Source: Rahnella variigena (GTDB taxonomy: Bacteria; Pseudomonadota; Gammaproteobacteria; Enterobacterales; Enterobacteriaceae). Taken from it: a stretch of 64,000 nt of DNA. The notes beneath the pieces are model-generated. The model did not search any database. It saw nothing but the letters and a program-made list of their open reading frames with translations, and was not told the origin of the DNA. The DNA is taken from the NCBI RefSeq assembly GCF_003610915.1, contig NZ_NSDJ01000001.1, forward strand, positions 2,604,001 to 2,668,000, given 5' to 3'. Positions 16,808 to 25,116 of the stretch are shown piece after piece (positions within the stretch are counted from its first letter, which is position 1; the number at the start of each line of letters is the position of its first letter). Made by a program: the position numbers and the translations under genes.

Positions 16808-18025
16808 ATGGCAGAGTCTGAGATGCTGAGTAACCTGATGCAAATACGGGCATTTTGTCAGGTTGTCGATCAGGGAAGCGTATCCCGCGCGGCCGATGAA
16901 CTTTACCGCACGCAGTCAGCGGTCACGCGGGCGATCCGCGATCTGGAACAGGCGCTCGACGTCCCGCTGTTTGAACGTCATGCCAACGGCATGTTGCTGA
17001 CCGATTTCGGTAAATGCGTGCTGCCACGTGCGCGGAGGGCGATTGCCGAGCTGCATCAGATCCCCTCGCAACTGGCGAAATTACAGGGCAAAAGCGGGCA
17101 AAGGCGCGGTGATACCGAACCGCTGTATCTGTTTAACGTCCGGCGTTTACAAATTTTTATCTCGCTGTGCAAGACGCGGCATATGCAGACGGTCGCGACG
17201 TTGCTTGGTCTCAGCCAGCCCGCGGTCAGTGCCGCCCTGAAAGTGCTGGAAAACGGCGCCGGTCTGGCGCTGCTCGAACGCACGCCGCACGGTATGATGC
17301 CGTCGCTGGCCGGGCAGGATATCGTGCCGAACCTGCGCCGCGCGCTCAACGAACTGCGGCACATTCCCGCTGATATTGCCGCCCGCCGCGGTGTGCTGGA
17401 AGGTACGGTGCAGGTCGGGGCGTTGCCACTCGGGCGCACGCGGTTACTGCCGCAGGCGATTATCGGTCTGACGCAGCGCTACAGTGGCGTAAAAGTGGTG
17501 ACCAACGAAAGTGCGTTCAGCGCACTGGCATCGGAACTGCGTTCCGGCGAAGTGGATTTCATTTTTGGCGCGCTGCGCTCCAGTGATTACGCGGCGGATA
17601 TGGCGACCGAAACCCTGTTCACCGAAAGCATGGTGATACTGGCAAGAAAGGGACATCCGTTGCTGAGCGGCGCAGTGACGCAGGCGCAGTTGCGCGAGGC
17701 CCGCTGGGTATTGCCCCGCGCTGAAACGCCCGCCCGACGCCTGCTGGACAACAGTTTTGCCGCCATGAATATGCCGCCGCCCGACCCGGTGGTTGAAAGC
17801 GGTGATCTGGGAATTGTACGCGGGCTGTTGCTGGGTTCTGACATGCTGGCAGCGGTGTCCGCCCGCCAGCTGGAGCACGAGCTTGAGTCCGGTGAACTGG
17901 TCAAATTGCCGCTGGATCTGGCCGATACGCACCGCGCTATCGGCCTGACATTCCGCGCCGGGAGTTTGCTGTCACCGGCGGCACAAGCACTGGTGGCAGA
18001 AATCCGGAAGGTTTGTGCTCAGTAA
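16808..18025 (+). CDS. LysR-type regulator with two N-terminal winged-helix domains (GalR-like)
   Basis: A 405-residue LysR-family protein, about 100 longer than usual. The extra length is a second LysR HTH. The first covers about residues 10-68 (SVSRAADELYRTQSAVTRAI, then PLFERHANGMLLTDFG); the second about 112-170 (MQTVATLLGLSQPAVSAAL, then ALLERTPHGMMPSLAG). The effector-binding periplasmic-binding-protein-like domain follows from about residue 197. It is divergent from galB and placed in the middle of the gallate genes, so it should respond to gallate or a pathway intermediate and activate both arms. Start: ATG after GGAGAAGGGG. LysR membership is certain; the ligand is inferred. Confidence 0.85.
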   Translation: MAESEMLSNLMQIRAFCQVVDQGSVSRAADELYRTQSAVTRAIRDLEQALDVPLFERHANGMLLTDFGKCVLPRARRAIAELHQIPSQLAKLQGKSGQRRGDTEPLYLFNVRRLQIFISLCKTRHMQTVATLLGLSQPAVSAALKVLENGAGLALLERTPHGMMPSLAGQDIVPNLRRALNELRHIPADIAARRGVLEGTVQVGALPLGRTRLLPQAIIGLTQRYSGVKVVTNESAFSALASELRSGEVDFIFGALRSSDYAADMATETLFTESMVILARKGHPLLSGAVTQAQLREARWVLPRAETPARRLLDNSFAAMNMPPPDPVVESGDLGIVRGLLLGSDMLAAVSARQLEHELESGELVKLPLDLADTHRAIGLTFRAGSLLSPAAQALVAEIRKVCAQ

Positions 18026-18108
18026 TCCACTACGCCGGATTTTGCCTTTACTCCTCTTCTTCACCGGGAGGGAGTCGATTGAGCCACGCTTTGGGCTTTT
18101 GCTTTAGC

Positions 18109-18234
18109 GCCTCCCCCTGCGAAGGGGGAGGCGGGGAGGGGGTTTTAATGACAAAACCACTGCCTGCGAAAAGGTCAACCTCTTGATTTTGCTGTAATAC
18201 CCCACCCCAACCCTCCCCTTCGCTGGGGAGGGAG
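18109..18234. repeat. G/C-rich intergenic repeat, copy 2
   Basis: Same ends as the 12859 element (CTCCCCCTGCGAAGGGGG, CCCCACCCCAACCCTCCCC). It is also flanked by a direct repeat of about 46 bp: GGGAGGGAGTCGATTG at 18066 and GGGAGGGAGCCGATTG at 18226, each followed by a GGGCTTTTGC block. This looks like a partial tandem duplication of the element's edge. It lies between converging galR and the dehydroquinase gene. Confidence 0.85.
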
Positions 18235-18297
18235 CCGATTGTGCCATACTTCGGGCTTTTGCCTTTGCTCCATCCCCTGCGCAGTTGAGGGTGTTAA

Positions 18298-18738
18298 TCA
18301 CTTATTCAAATTCACCACTGCCTGTCTGATCGCGTATTCGTAGCCCTGAATACCGAACCCGCAGATCACACCGACGGAAACATCGGAAAGAAATGAGTGA
18401 TGGCGGAAGGCGTCGCGTTTATGCACGTTGGTGATATGCACTTCATACAGCGGCAGGCTGACGGCGGTCACGGCATCGCGGATGGCGACGGAGGTGTGCG
18501 TCCACGCAGCGGCGTTCAGCACAATCGCATCTACTTTTCCACGGCAGGCCTGAATACGGTCAATCAGATCGCCTTCGTGATTGGTCTGGAAGAATTCGAT
18601 GGTTGCGCCGCAGCTTTCGCCGGTCTGATGACATAACTTTTCGATGGTCGCCAGCGTGTCGTGGCCGTAGGTTTCCGGTTCACGGGTGCCCAGCAGATTG
18701 AGATTCGGGCCGTTAAAGACGGCAATTTTGTAATTCAT
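18298..18738 (-). CDS. aroQ: Type II 3-dehydroquinate dehydratase
   Basis: 146 residues with every type II dehydroquinase landmark: FNGPNLNLLGTREPETYG with catalytic Arg19 and Tyr24, Asn/His in LNAAAWTHTS, and catalytic Glu99 and His101 in EVHITN followed by FRHHS. Converts 3-dehydroquinate to 3-dehydroshikimate. Enterobacteria mainly use type I AroD for biosynthesis, so a type II enzyme inside an aromatic catabolic operon is more likely catabolic, producing 3-dehydroshikimate from quinate as a precursor of protocatechuate or gallate. The start is the ATG at 18738 preceded by AAAGGAAAGACC. Confidence 0.9.
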   Translation of the reverse strand: MNYKIAVFNGPNLNLLGTREPETYGHDTLATIEKLCHQTGESCGATIEFFQTNHEGDLIDRIQACRGKVDAIVLNAAAWTHTSVAIRDAVTAVSLPLYEVHITNVHKRDAFRHHSFLSDVSVGVICGFGIQGYEYAIRQAVVNLNK

Positions 18739-18752
18739 GGTCTTTCCTTTCT

Positions 18753-19586
18753 TCAGTAATCCGTAAATCCAAACAAATCTTTCGGCGTCTGCCACAAAAT
18801 CTGCTGACGAATTTTTTCGTCAGGGAATAATTGTTCAACCAGCATCAGCAGCGTGCCGAGATCCATCCGGTGCTCCGCCCGCAGAAACGGCCAGTCGGAA
18901 CCCCACATGCAATGTTCTGCGCCGAACGCATTGAGCAGCGCATGCTGATAAGCGTGCCCGTCCTGATAAGGGAAGGGTTGGTGGCTGAATTTCGCCAGGC
19001 CCGACAGTTTTATCCAGGTTCTTTGCTGGTCAGCGAGGCCGAGAAGTGCCTGAAACGCCGGTTGTTGCAGGCCCTGCGTGATGTCAGGGCGTCCGGAGTG
19101 ATCAATCAGCAGCCGCGTTTTGCTGCGGTTGATCAGCGGCAACAATGCCAGAAGCTGATCGTTTTGCACCTGAATGGCAGCGAACATATCCAGTTCGGCA
19201 AGACGCCCCATCAGGCTGCCGAGATGCAAAAAAGGCTCTGTGCCGAGCATCGCAACATTCATCGCAATGCCGACCACACCGGCCTGTTTCAGGCTGGCAA
19301 GCCGCTCAGTGCTGATATCAAACGGGACGACGGCGATACCTTTGAAGCGGCCGTTGCCCTTTTCCAGCGCATCCAGCAAACACGTACTGTCAGTGTTGTA
19401 ACCCGACGTCGGGCCGACAATCAGCGAGTGGCGGATGTTATACGCCTGCATCACGGCGCGGTAATAATCGGTGGTGCCAATCTCGTGCCCTTCCGGACGA
19501 TAAGGCGTGTCCGGAAGGTACGGGAAGCGCGCCGGATCAAACACGTGATGATGTGTGTCGATCTTGGGTTGCTCAAAAATCGTCAT
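18753..19586 (-). CDS. Amidohydrolase-superfamily lactonase, LigI (2-pyrone-4,6-dicarboxylate hydrolase)-like
   Basis: 277 residues of the amidohydrolase_2 family. The N-terminal metal motif is DTHHH at 10-14, followed by IDHSGRPD in the middle of the barrel and WGSDWPF near the C-terminus, all as in LigI-type lactonases. LigI opens 2-pyrone-4,6-dicarboxylate to 4-oxalomesaconate, which would return a by-product of gallate cleavage to the main pathway. Overlaps galA by 4 bp, so it is co-translated. The substrate is inferred from context; other lactonases share this fold. Confidence 0.75.
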   Translation of the reverse strand: MTIFEQPKIDTHHHVFDPARFPYLPDTPYRPEGHEIGTTDYYRAVMQAYNIRHSLIVGPTSGYNTDSTCLLDALEKGNGRFKGIAVVPFDISTERLASLKQAGVVGIAMNVAMLGTEPFLHLGSLMGRLAELDMFAAIQVQNDQLLALLPLINRSKTRLLIDHSGRPDITQGLQQPAFQALLGLADQQRTWIKLSGLAKFSHQPFPYQDGHAYQHALLNAFGAEHCMWGSDWPFLRAEHRMDLGTLLMLVEQLFPDEKIRQQILWQTPKDLFGFTDY

Positions 19587-20845
19587 GCTTTCGCTTTACC
19601 TGCTACTGAATAGAGAACTTGTTGATTGCGGGTTTTCTGGAATTCTTCCAGCGTTTCGCCACGCATCGCGGAATAAATATGTAAGTTGGAGACGCCGACT
19701 ACCGCGCCGAGTTTTTCCAGCAGGAAGAAGCTGACGCCGTAATGGATCATGCCGCGCCAGTCGAGTTCACGCAGCAGCTTTTGTTCCTCGTCCGTCAGTT
19801 TGTTTTCAGCAAACATAGCCTTCTGATCGGTAAGGAAACGCTCGCGCCATGCAGGCTGGATCAGACGGTGCAGGAACCGGTTAATGCGCAGCGCTTTCAG
19901 GCTTCGCGCCTGAGTGAACGGATAGGTGCCCGGCAGTTTTTCGACGCCCGCCATTTGCTGCGCGATTTTGTCACGCTGGCGCTGCTGCACGTCGTACGGC
20001 GCTTCACGTGACTGATTTTCGAGGATCAGCGTGGCGATGCCGGTCATCGACGGCAGGTAATAGGCCTGATGCAGTTTCTTCACATTGGCCGACAGCGCGC
20101 CGCGCATCACCAGCCACATAATGACTTCCGCGCCTTCCATGCCGCCCAGCGTGGCAAATTCTGCCAGCGTCATTTCGGTCAGACGTTCCGGGTCGTTGAC
20201 GATCATATCGATAAACTGCTCATCCCAGTCCGGATTGTTAAACCCGCAACGTTCGCCGTGAACCTGATGCGACACGCCGCCGGTGGCGACAATCGCTACG
20301 TTCAGATCTTCCGGGAAACTTTCAATTGCACGGCGCAGCGCCTGACCGAGTTTGTAGCAGCGGCGGGCAGTCGGAATAGGGAACTGCAATACGCCGATTT
20401 GCAGCGGAACGATTTGTGTCGGCCAGCCGCCTTCATGCGGGAGAAGAGCGGAAAGCGGCGAGAACAAACCGTGATCCAAAGGTTTATCCTGGAAGAAAGA
20501 CATATCGAATTCGTCCGCCATCAGGCTGGCCCCGATATGCTGCGACAGTGCCGCATGGCCTTTGACCGCAGGCAGGTCACGCGGGCCGCCACCTTCATCG
20601 GCCACTTCATACTGCTCGTCGATACCCAGCGTAAAGGCGGAATAGTGATCGAAGAAAAACGAGGTCACGTGGTCGTTGAAAATGTAAACCAGCACGTCCG
20701 GTTTTTTCTCATCCAGCCATTTTTGCATCGGTGCAAAGCTTTCGAAAATTGGCGCCCAGGCGCTTTCTTCCTGCTTGTTATGGTCAACCGCAAAGCCGAT
20801 GGTCGGGGTATGTGAAACTGCTAAACCGCCTATGATTTTCGCCAT
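19583..20845 (-). CDS. galA: Gallate dioxygenase (GalA, fused LigB-LigA type)
   Basis: 420 residues, the length of Pseudomonas putida GalA, and very similar to my memory of that protein along its whole length. The N-terminal LigB-type catalytic domain (about 1-280) carries the iron ligands His12 and His59, a probable Glu240 and the catalytic His193 (GGVSHQVHGE). The C-terminal LigA-type domain covers about 310-410. Extradiol cleavage of gallate by this enzyme gives 4-oxalomesaconate. The protocatechuate 4,5-dioxygenase is the main alternative, but in that enzyme the two domains are usually separate proteins. Confidence 0.9.
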   Translation of the reverse strand: MAKIIGGLAVSHTPTIGFAVDHNKQEESAWAPIFESFAPMQKWLDEKKPDVLVYIFNDHVTSFFFDHYSAFTLGIDEQYEVADEGGGPRDLPAVKGHAALSQHIGASLMADEFDMSFFQDKPLDHGLFSPLSALLPHEGGWPTQIVPLQIGVLQFPIPTARRCYKLGQALRRAIESFPEDLNVAIVATGGVSHQVHGERCGFNNPDWDEQFIDMIVNDPERLTEMTLAEFATLGGMEGAEVIMWLVMRGALSANVKKLHQAYYLPSMTGIATLILENQSREAPYDVQQRQRDKIAQQMAGVEKLPGTYPFTQARSLKALRINRFLHRLIQPAWRERFLTDQKAMFAENKLTDEEQKLLRELDWRGMIHYGVSFFLLEKLGAVVGVSNLHIYSAMRGETLEEFQKTRNQQVLYSVAGKAKA

Positions 20846-20987
20846 CTTAAATCCTCAGTGCTTTTGTAGGGTAATCGCGGCGCGAAGGTCGTGCCGCGTT
20901 CTATTTCTATTTATGAACAGGTAGATGAACAGGTTGATGAATATATTGCTCAATAGGTTTCTAATTATAAGGTGGCTAATCCAGAGA

Positions 20988-22367
20988 CTAGCGGATATTC
21001 ATGGTGCGCGACAACTCCGGGATGTCAGTAATATCAACGCCTTTGATCATCTCGGCCGGGTGCGCCGCGCGGTGTAAAAGAATGCTCAGCCCCGCAAGCA
21101 ATGCAGGCAACGCCAGAATAATAAAGATCATGTTTTGGCCGGAGAAAACGCCCAGCAGGACGCCGCCCATCGACGAACTGATAATCGCGCCGCTGCGGCC
21201 GATTCCGTGCATCCAGCAGACCCCGGTGGCACGCATTTCCGTTGGATAAAAGGCCGGAGAAAATGCCTGCAAACCGGTTTGTGCGCCGTTAATACACACG
21301 CCGCTGATGAAGACCAGCAGGGCAAGAATATCCGGGCCGAAGTTACCGATACCCTGTGATAACAGGCTGACCACGCCCATCATGTAGAAACCGGCAATCA
21401 CCCGTTTGGCGATGAATCTGTCCATTAGCCCGCCGACCATCAGCCCGCCGAAAGTGCCGCCTAACTGGAACAAACCGGCGACGATAGCTGCGCGTTCCAG
21501 TGAGAAACCGCCGTTACGCATAATGGTTGGCAGCCAGCCGTTGAGCAGATAAATCACGAACAGCCCCATGAAATAAGTGACCCACAGCACAATCGTGCCT
21601 TTGGCGTAGCCGTTGGTGAAAAGCTGGAAGACCTTGGCTTTTTTCTGGATCACCGGCGCTTTCAGCACAAACCTGGTGCCTTCGCTGAATACGCCACCCG
21701 CGCGGGTCAGCACTTTGGCGATTTTTTCCTTCGCCACTTTACGCACCACCATGTACATCGCCGATTCCGGCAGGATCCACAGCAGCAAGGGCAGCATCAG
21801 CAGGGGCACAATCCCGCCCGCGAAAATGACTGATTTCCAGCCGTAGTGCGGCAGTAAACCCGCGGCGACAAAACCTCCTGCGCCGGAACCGACGTTAAAG
21901 CCGCTGTACATCACGGTGATCATCAGGCTGCGGCGGCGTTCGGGCATGTATTCCGACACCAGCGTCACGGTATTGGGCATCACCGCGCCCAAACCAAGGC
22001 CGGTGAGAAAACGCAGGATCGCCATTTCCATCGGCGTGCGGGCAAAGGTGCTCAGCAGGCTGAACAATGCGAAGCACAGAATCGACCACATCAGCACCCG
22101 TTTGCGGCCAAAGCGATCCGCGTTCGGTCCGGCAATCAGCGCGCCGATAGCCACGCCAAACATCGCAGCACCGAGGATCGGGCCCATTTCCGCGCGGCTG
22201 ATACCCCAGTCTTCGATCAGCGCCGGGGCGATGAAGCCCATCACTGCGGCGTCATAACCGTCGAACATGATGATGATGAAACACAGGGATAAAACCACCC
22301 ATTGATATTTCGATATCGGGCGTTCGTCTATCCACGCTTTCACGTCCACGATGGTGTCGTTGCTCAT
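20988..22367 (-). CDS. MFS aromatic acid:H+ symporter (AAHS family, GalT-like)
   Basis: A 459-residue, 12-helix major-facilitator protein. It carries the AAHS signature FDGYDAAVMG in helix 1 (Asp36, Asp39) and the loop 2-3 motif GPNADRFGRKR. This family (PcaK, GalT, MhpT) imports aromatic acids with protons. Immediately upstream of galA in the same orientation, so gallate is the expected cargo. First gene of the galT-galA-lactonase-aroQ operon; the 142-bp gap to galA holds nothing recognisable. Confidence 0.82.
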   Translation of the reverse strand: MSNDTIVDVKAWIDERPISKYQWVVLSLCFIIIMFDGYDAAVMGFIAPALIEDWGISRAEMGPILGAAMFGVAIGALIAGPNADRFGRKRVLMWSILCFALFSLLSTFARTPMEMAILRFLTGLGLGAVMPNTVTLVSEYMPERRRSLMITVMYSGFNVGSGAGGFVAAGLLPHYGWKSVIFAGGIVPLLMLPLLLWILPESAMYMVVRKVAKEKIAKVLTRAGGVFSEGTRFVLKAPVIQKKAKVFQLFTNGYAKGTIVLWVTYFMGLFVIYLLNGWLPTIMRNGGFSLERAAIVAGLFQLGGTFGGLMVGGLMDRFIAKRVIAGFYMMGVVSLLSQGIGNFGPDILALLVFISGVCINGAQTGLQAFSPAFYPTEMRATGVCWMHGIGRSGAIISSSMGGVLLGVFSGQNMIFIILALPALLAGLSILLHRAAHPAEMIKGVDITDIPELSRTMNIR

Positions 22368-22492
22368 AGGGTACGCTCTCTGTTTTTTTTATTAATATGT
22401 GATCGGATTAAAACTTTGGACAAAATTTCACTGACCGGCTTAGCACGAAGCACGGTCGTGAAGGGTTTTTATTAAGATTATTTTATTTATTA

Positions 22493-22536
22493 AACAATGA
22501 GTTGGTTATTCATTGTTGTGCTTCCTGATAACCAAC
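22493..22536. promoter_or_regulatory. Overlapping inverted repeats upstream of the gallate transporter
   Basis: AACAATGA/TCATTGTT (22493-22517) and GTTGGTTAT/ATAACCAAC (22501-22536) interlock, so their foldings are mutually exclusive. They lie 126-169 bp upstream of the transporter start, inside a 323-bp gap that otherwise has no gene. They are candidate operators for the LysR regulator or part of a leader. Confidence 0.4.
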
Positions 22537-22612
22537 TTAGGGGCTGTAAAGCGCGCTGTCTGCCATAAAATCATTATGCAGGTATGAGTTTTATTTATGA
22601 TGAGGTGTTTAA

Positions 22613-22639
22613 AATTACGGCAGTCGTGCTGCCGTAATT
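22613..22639 (-). terminator. Terminator of the DapF-like gene
   Basis: Eleven-bp perfect stem AATTACGGCAG/CTGCCGTAATT with a 5-nt loop, followed on the minus strand by TTTAAAC. It lies about 50 bp past the DapF-like stop codon. Confidence 0.7.
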
Positions 22640-22690
22640 AAAAGAGGGCTCTGGAAGAGAAGGGGATAAAGCATTCATCAGGCGAATAGG

Positions 22691-23530
22691 TTACGCGGTC
22701 ATATCCCAGAAACAGTCGTTATCGAGGGTGATGGTGGCAATTTTCTGCACCGGACCGCGCATGTTGACCTGAAAATCACCGCTGAAACTGATGGCAAGTT
22801 TCCCACCCGGCATATGCACCGTAACATTTTCATCCACCAGCGCCAGTTTGCGCATCGCGCTGGCGGCCGCACAACTGCTGCTGCCGGAGGCCAGCGTATA
22901 GCCTGCGCCACGTTCCCAGATGCCGATATTGATGTTGTTTCTGTCCAGCACCTGAACGAACTGCACGTTGGTACGCTTCGGGAAAATCGCCAGTGTTTCG
23001 ATTTCAGAACCCAGTTGTTTCACCAGCTCTAAATCCAGTTCATCCACCCGGATCACGCAGTGCGGATTGCCCATCGACACCAGCGTTGCACTGAGGTTAT
23101 GTCCGCCCGCGACCAGTGGTAATGCAAGGGCTTCGTCACCTTCAACGCTGGCAGGTAACGCCGCCGGAGAAAACTTTGCCTGACCCATATCGACAATCAC
23201 CTGATGCGCACCTTCGGTCACTTCGCAACGCACCTGCCCGCCGGGGGTATTCACCTGAAACGGTTCGTGCGCTACGCGGCCAATATCAAACAGATAGCGG
23301 GCGTAAATCCGCAGGCCGTTGCCGCTTTTTTCGGCCTCTGAACCGTCGGGATTGATAATGCGCAGGGAAGGAATGTCGGCGTCGTCATGGTCAATCAGCA
23401 AACCGTCGGACCCGATGCCATAATGGCGGTCGCAGAGTCGCTGAATTTGCTCATTACTGAGAAGGGCGGCTACGCTCTGATGACAGACCAGATAATCATT
23501 ACCCAGCCCGTGATAGCGGTGAAAAATCAT
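22691..23530 (-). CDS. DapF-fold protein with both catalytic cysteines replaced by serine
   Basis: 279 residues with the diaminopimelate epimerase two-lobe fold. Start MIFHRYHGLGNDYLV at 23530; the upstream ATG has no family match. Substrate-pocket residues of DapF are kept (Asn11, NPDGSE at 60-65, GNPHC at 154-158, TNVQF at 187-191, ERGAG at 207-210). In DapF the two bases are Cys in CGNG and ACGSG; here they read SGNG (Ser69) and ASGSS (Ser215). A normal two-thiol epimerase mechanism is therefore unlikely. It may be a different isomerase, tautomerase or a binding protein. It lies next to the gallate operon, whose GalD uses the same fold, but a terminator separates them. Confidence 0.8.
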   Translation of the reverse strand: MIFHRYHGLGNDYLVCHQSVAALLSNEQIQRLCDRHYGIGSDGLLIDHDDADIPSLRIINPDGSEAEKSGNGLRIYARYLFDIGRVAHEPFQVNTPGGQVRCEVTEGAHQVIVDMGQAKFSPAALPASVEGDEALALPLVAGGHNLSATLVSMGNPHCVIRVDELDLELVKQLGSEIETLAIFPKRTNVQFVQVLDRNNINIGIWERGAGYTLASGSSSCAAASAMRKLALVDENVTVHMPGGKLAISFSGDFQVNMRGPVQKIATITLDNDCFWDMTA

Positions 23531-23691
23531 GTTGGTGCTTCCTTTGGCAATTCCTGCTCGTTCATAATTGATATGAATAGCTTTAATAGGAAATCTTGCC
23601 TGTTTCAATAGCGCCACGTAAATTCAAAATAATCAGTACGAAATTGCTGAGCTGATCTCCCTGAGATCCCGCCATAAACAAGGAGTTACAG

Positions 23692-24261
23692 ATGGAAGCT
23701 TTTACTGTTCCTGTGGCTGTTCCGCCGCTGGCCGTCACCACGCCGCGCCTGATCCTGCGTCAGTGGCAGGACAGCGATGCTGAGGCATTTGCAGAAATGA
23801 ATGCAGACCCGCAGGTCATGGAGTTTTTCCCCGCCACCATGACCCGCGAGAAAAGTGACGAAATGCTGATGCGCTGTCAGAATTTGATCAATGAACGCGG
23901 CTGGGGGATATGGGCAGTTGAGTTGCGTGAGTCGGGGGAGTTTATCGGTTTTGTCGGGCTGCATACGCCGGGGTATGATCTCCCTTTTGTTCCGTGCGTG
24001 GAAATTGCCTGGCGGTTAAAAGTGGATGCGTGGGGAAAGGGTTATTGCACCGAAGCCGCCCGCGCCGCACTGGATGCAGGATTTAACCCGTTGGGTTTAA
24101 GCGAAATAGTGGCGTTCACAGCGCTGCCAAATGTGCGTTCTCAGGCGGTGATGAAGAAGCTCGGCATGACATGCGATCCCAAAGAGAACTTCATGCATCC
24201 GGCGCTGGAAGAAGGACACTGGCTGCGGGAACATTGTTTGTACCGTTTACCGCGTCCCTGA
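23692..24261 (+). CDS. GNAT-family N-acetyltransferase (RimJ/RimL-like)
   Basis: 189 residues with the RimL-type layout: TPRLILRQWQDSDAEAFAEMN at the start, WAVELRESGEFIGFVGL for strands 2-4, an acetyl-CoA loop in the region of AWGKGYCTEAARA, and a C-terminal SQAVMKKLGM helix. Cytoplasmic; acetylates a protein N-terminus or small amine. The target is unknown. A GGAGTTACAG sequence precedes the ATG. It is followed by a strong bidirectional terminator. Confidence 0.8.
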   Translation: MEAFTVPVAVPPLAVTTPRLILRQWQDSDAEAFAEMNADPQVMEFFPATMTREKSDEMLMRCQNLINERGWGIWAVELRESGEFIGFVGLHTPGYDLPFVPCVEIAWRLKVDAWGKGYCTEAARAALDAGFNPLGLSEIVAFTALPNVRSQAVMKKLGMTCDPKENFMHPALEEGHWLREHCLYRLPRP

Positions 24262-24273
24262 ATGGCGTCCCTG

Positions 24274-24313
24274 AAAAAAACGGCTCCCCCTTTTCAGAGG
24301 GAGCCGTTTTTTT
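24274..24313. terminator. Bidirectional terminator after the GNAT gene
   Basis: Stem ACGGCTCCC/GGGAGCCGT with A7 on the left and T7 on the right. It immediately abuts the duplicated 3' end of ybdD (TGA then A-run on the minus strand), so it was probably the original shared terminator of the GNAT and ybdD genes. Confidence 0.9.
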
Positions 24314-24382
24314 CAGCAAGGGCATTTGCCCGTTTTACCGCCTTCGCCCGGGAATCTCGTCTCCAGACAACGGCGGTGAAAT
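24313..24382 (-). pseudogene. Duplicated 3' end of ybdD (remnant)
   Basis: 70 bp that match the last 70 bp of ybdD (25117-25186) at 65 of 70 positions, including the stop codon. On the minus strand it encodes the last 22 residues of YbdD with three substitutions (ending GGKTGKCPC). It has no upstream coding sequence. The copy sits directly beside the strong terminator, as an ancestral gene end would. Confidence 0.85.
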
Positions 24383-24473
24383 CAGGGGGAGTCAGACGGG
24401 GCGTTAGCTTTCTGTTGATTCTGGCAAAAAAATCTCCGGCGCAGACACTTTGCCGGGGAAGAAATGAACGCGC

Positions 24474-24809
24474 TTATTTGGGTGCAGGACTGTAATTATC
24501 GATATAGCCAGCGATTTTCTTGCCAATCAGCGTAAGGAGTGGGCCGGCAAATACCCCGCCCAAACCGGCGACGATCATTAACCGGTCATCGCTTGCATCC
24601 CGCGAAAGAACGAAAATACTTACCAACATCCCGGTGAAACAAGAAACAACAATCTGCAGAAAACAGGCTTTCAGCTCTTCTATGAACGGCTTACTTTTTC
24701 TCAGCATGATATAGCGGACAAGCCCGCCCCACGCCGACATACCTACAATTGCAAGTATGATACCGTGCTCCATTAACACGATATCTCTGGCTTGTGCTGC
24801 ACCAATCAT
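24474..24809 (-). CDS. Small membrane protein resembling phage holins (LydA / holin superfamily III)
   Basis: 111 residues with about three hydrophobic segments: roughly 11-33, 47-67 and 78-95. The pattern of a first helix (GIILAIVGMSAWGGLVRYIM), a charged turn, then two closely spaced helices and a polar tail is that of LydA-type holins, which permeabilise the inner membrane for endolysin release. Ribosome site GAGGA precedes the ATG at 24809. No endolysin or other phage gene is nearby, so it appears to be a stray phage gene. It lies between the two copies of the ybdD 3' end. The holin label is moderate confidence. Confidence 0.6.
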   Translation of the reverse strand: MIGAAQARDIVLMEHGIILAIVGMSAWGGLVRYIMLRKSKPFIEELKACFLQIVVSCFTGMLVSIFVLSRDASDDRLMIVAGLGGVFAGPLLTLIGKKIAGYIDNYSPAPK

Positions 24810-25116
24810 GACGTAGTCCTCAGAAGTTAAAATTAAACCGATATAAAACTGTTGCGGTCAAATTATCACCAGAGGCTGTGGCGCGAAAATCACAAGGCAA
24901 CACATTTTACTGTGAGGTGTCGGGCAGCCATCACCGGGAACATTAAAAAAAATAAAAGACATTCTATTTTAAGTCATTGTCAGCGCCCCCGCTGACCCGA
25001 CTAGCCTCCGGCCATTCTGACTATAAGGCAGGAGCGCATAAGTAACTCCTTCCTCAGGTGAGAGGAAGGAGCAAAACACTAAAACCGTCAGTCAACCGGG
25101 GAGGATAAAGTGGGGG
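24810..25116. other. Non-coding spacer between holin-like gene and ybdD
   Basis: 307 bp without a gene. It holds two hairpins: GTCAGCG/CGCTGAC (24979-24996) and a 10-bp stem CTCCTTCCTC/GAGGAAGGAG (25046-25071), neither with a clear T-run. AT-rich sequence just upstream of the holin-like gene (24830-24960) may carry its promoter. Confidence 0.5.

Noticed and set aside
18831..19613. 260-codon plus-strand frame opposite the LigI-like gene
   Set aside because: Antisense to a well-supported enzyme with conserved metal motifs; composition is typical of a shadow frame.
20069..20815. 248-codon plus-strand frame opposite galA
   Set aside because: The galA reading has all expected catalytic residues, so the opposite frame is incidental.
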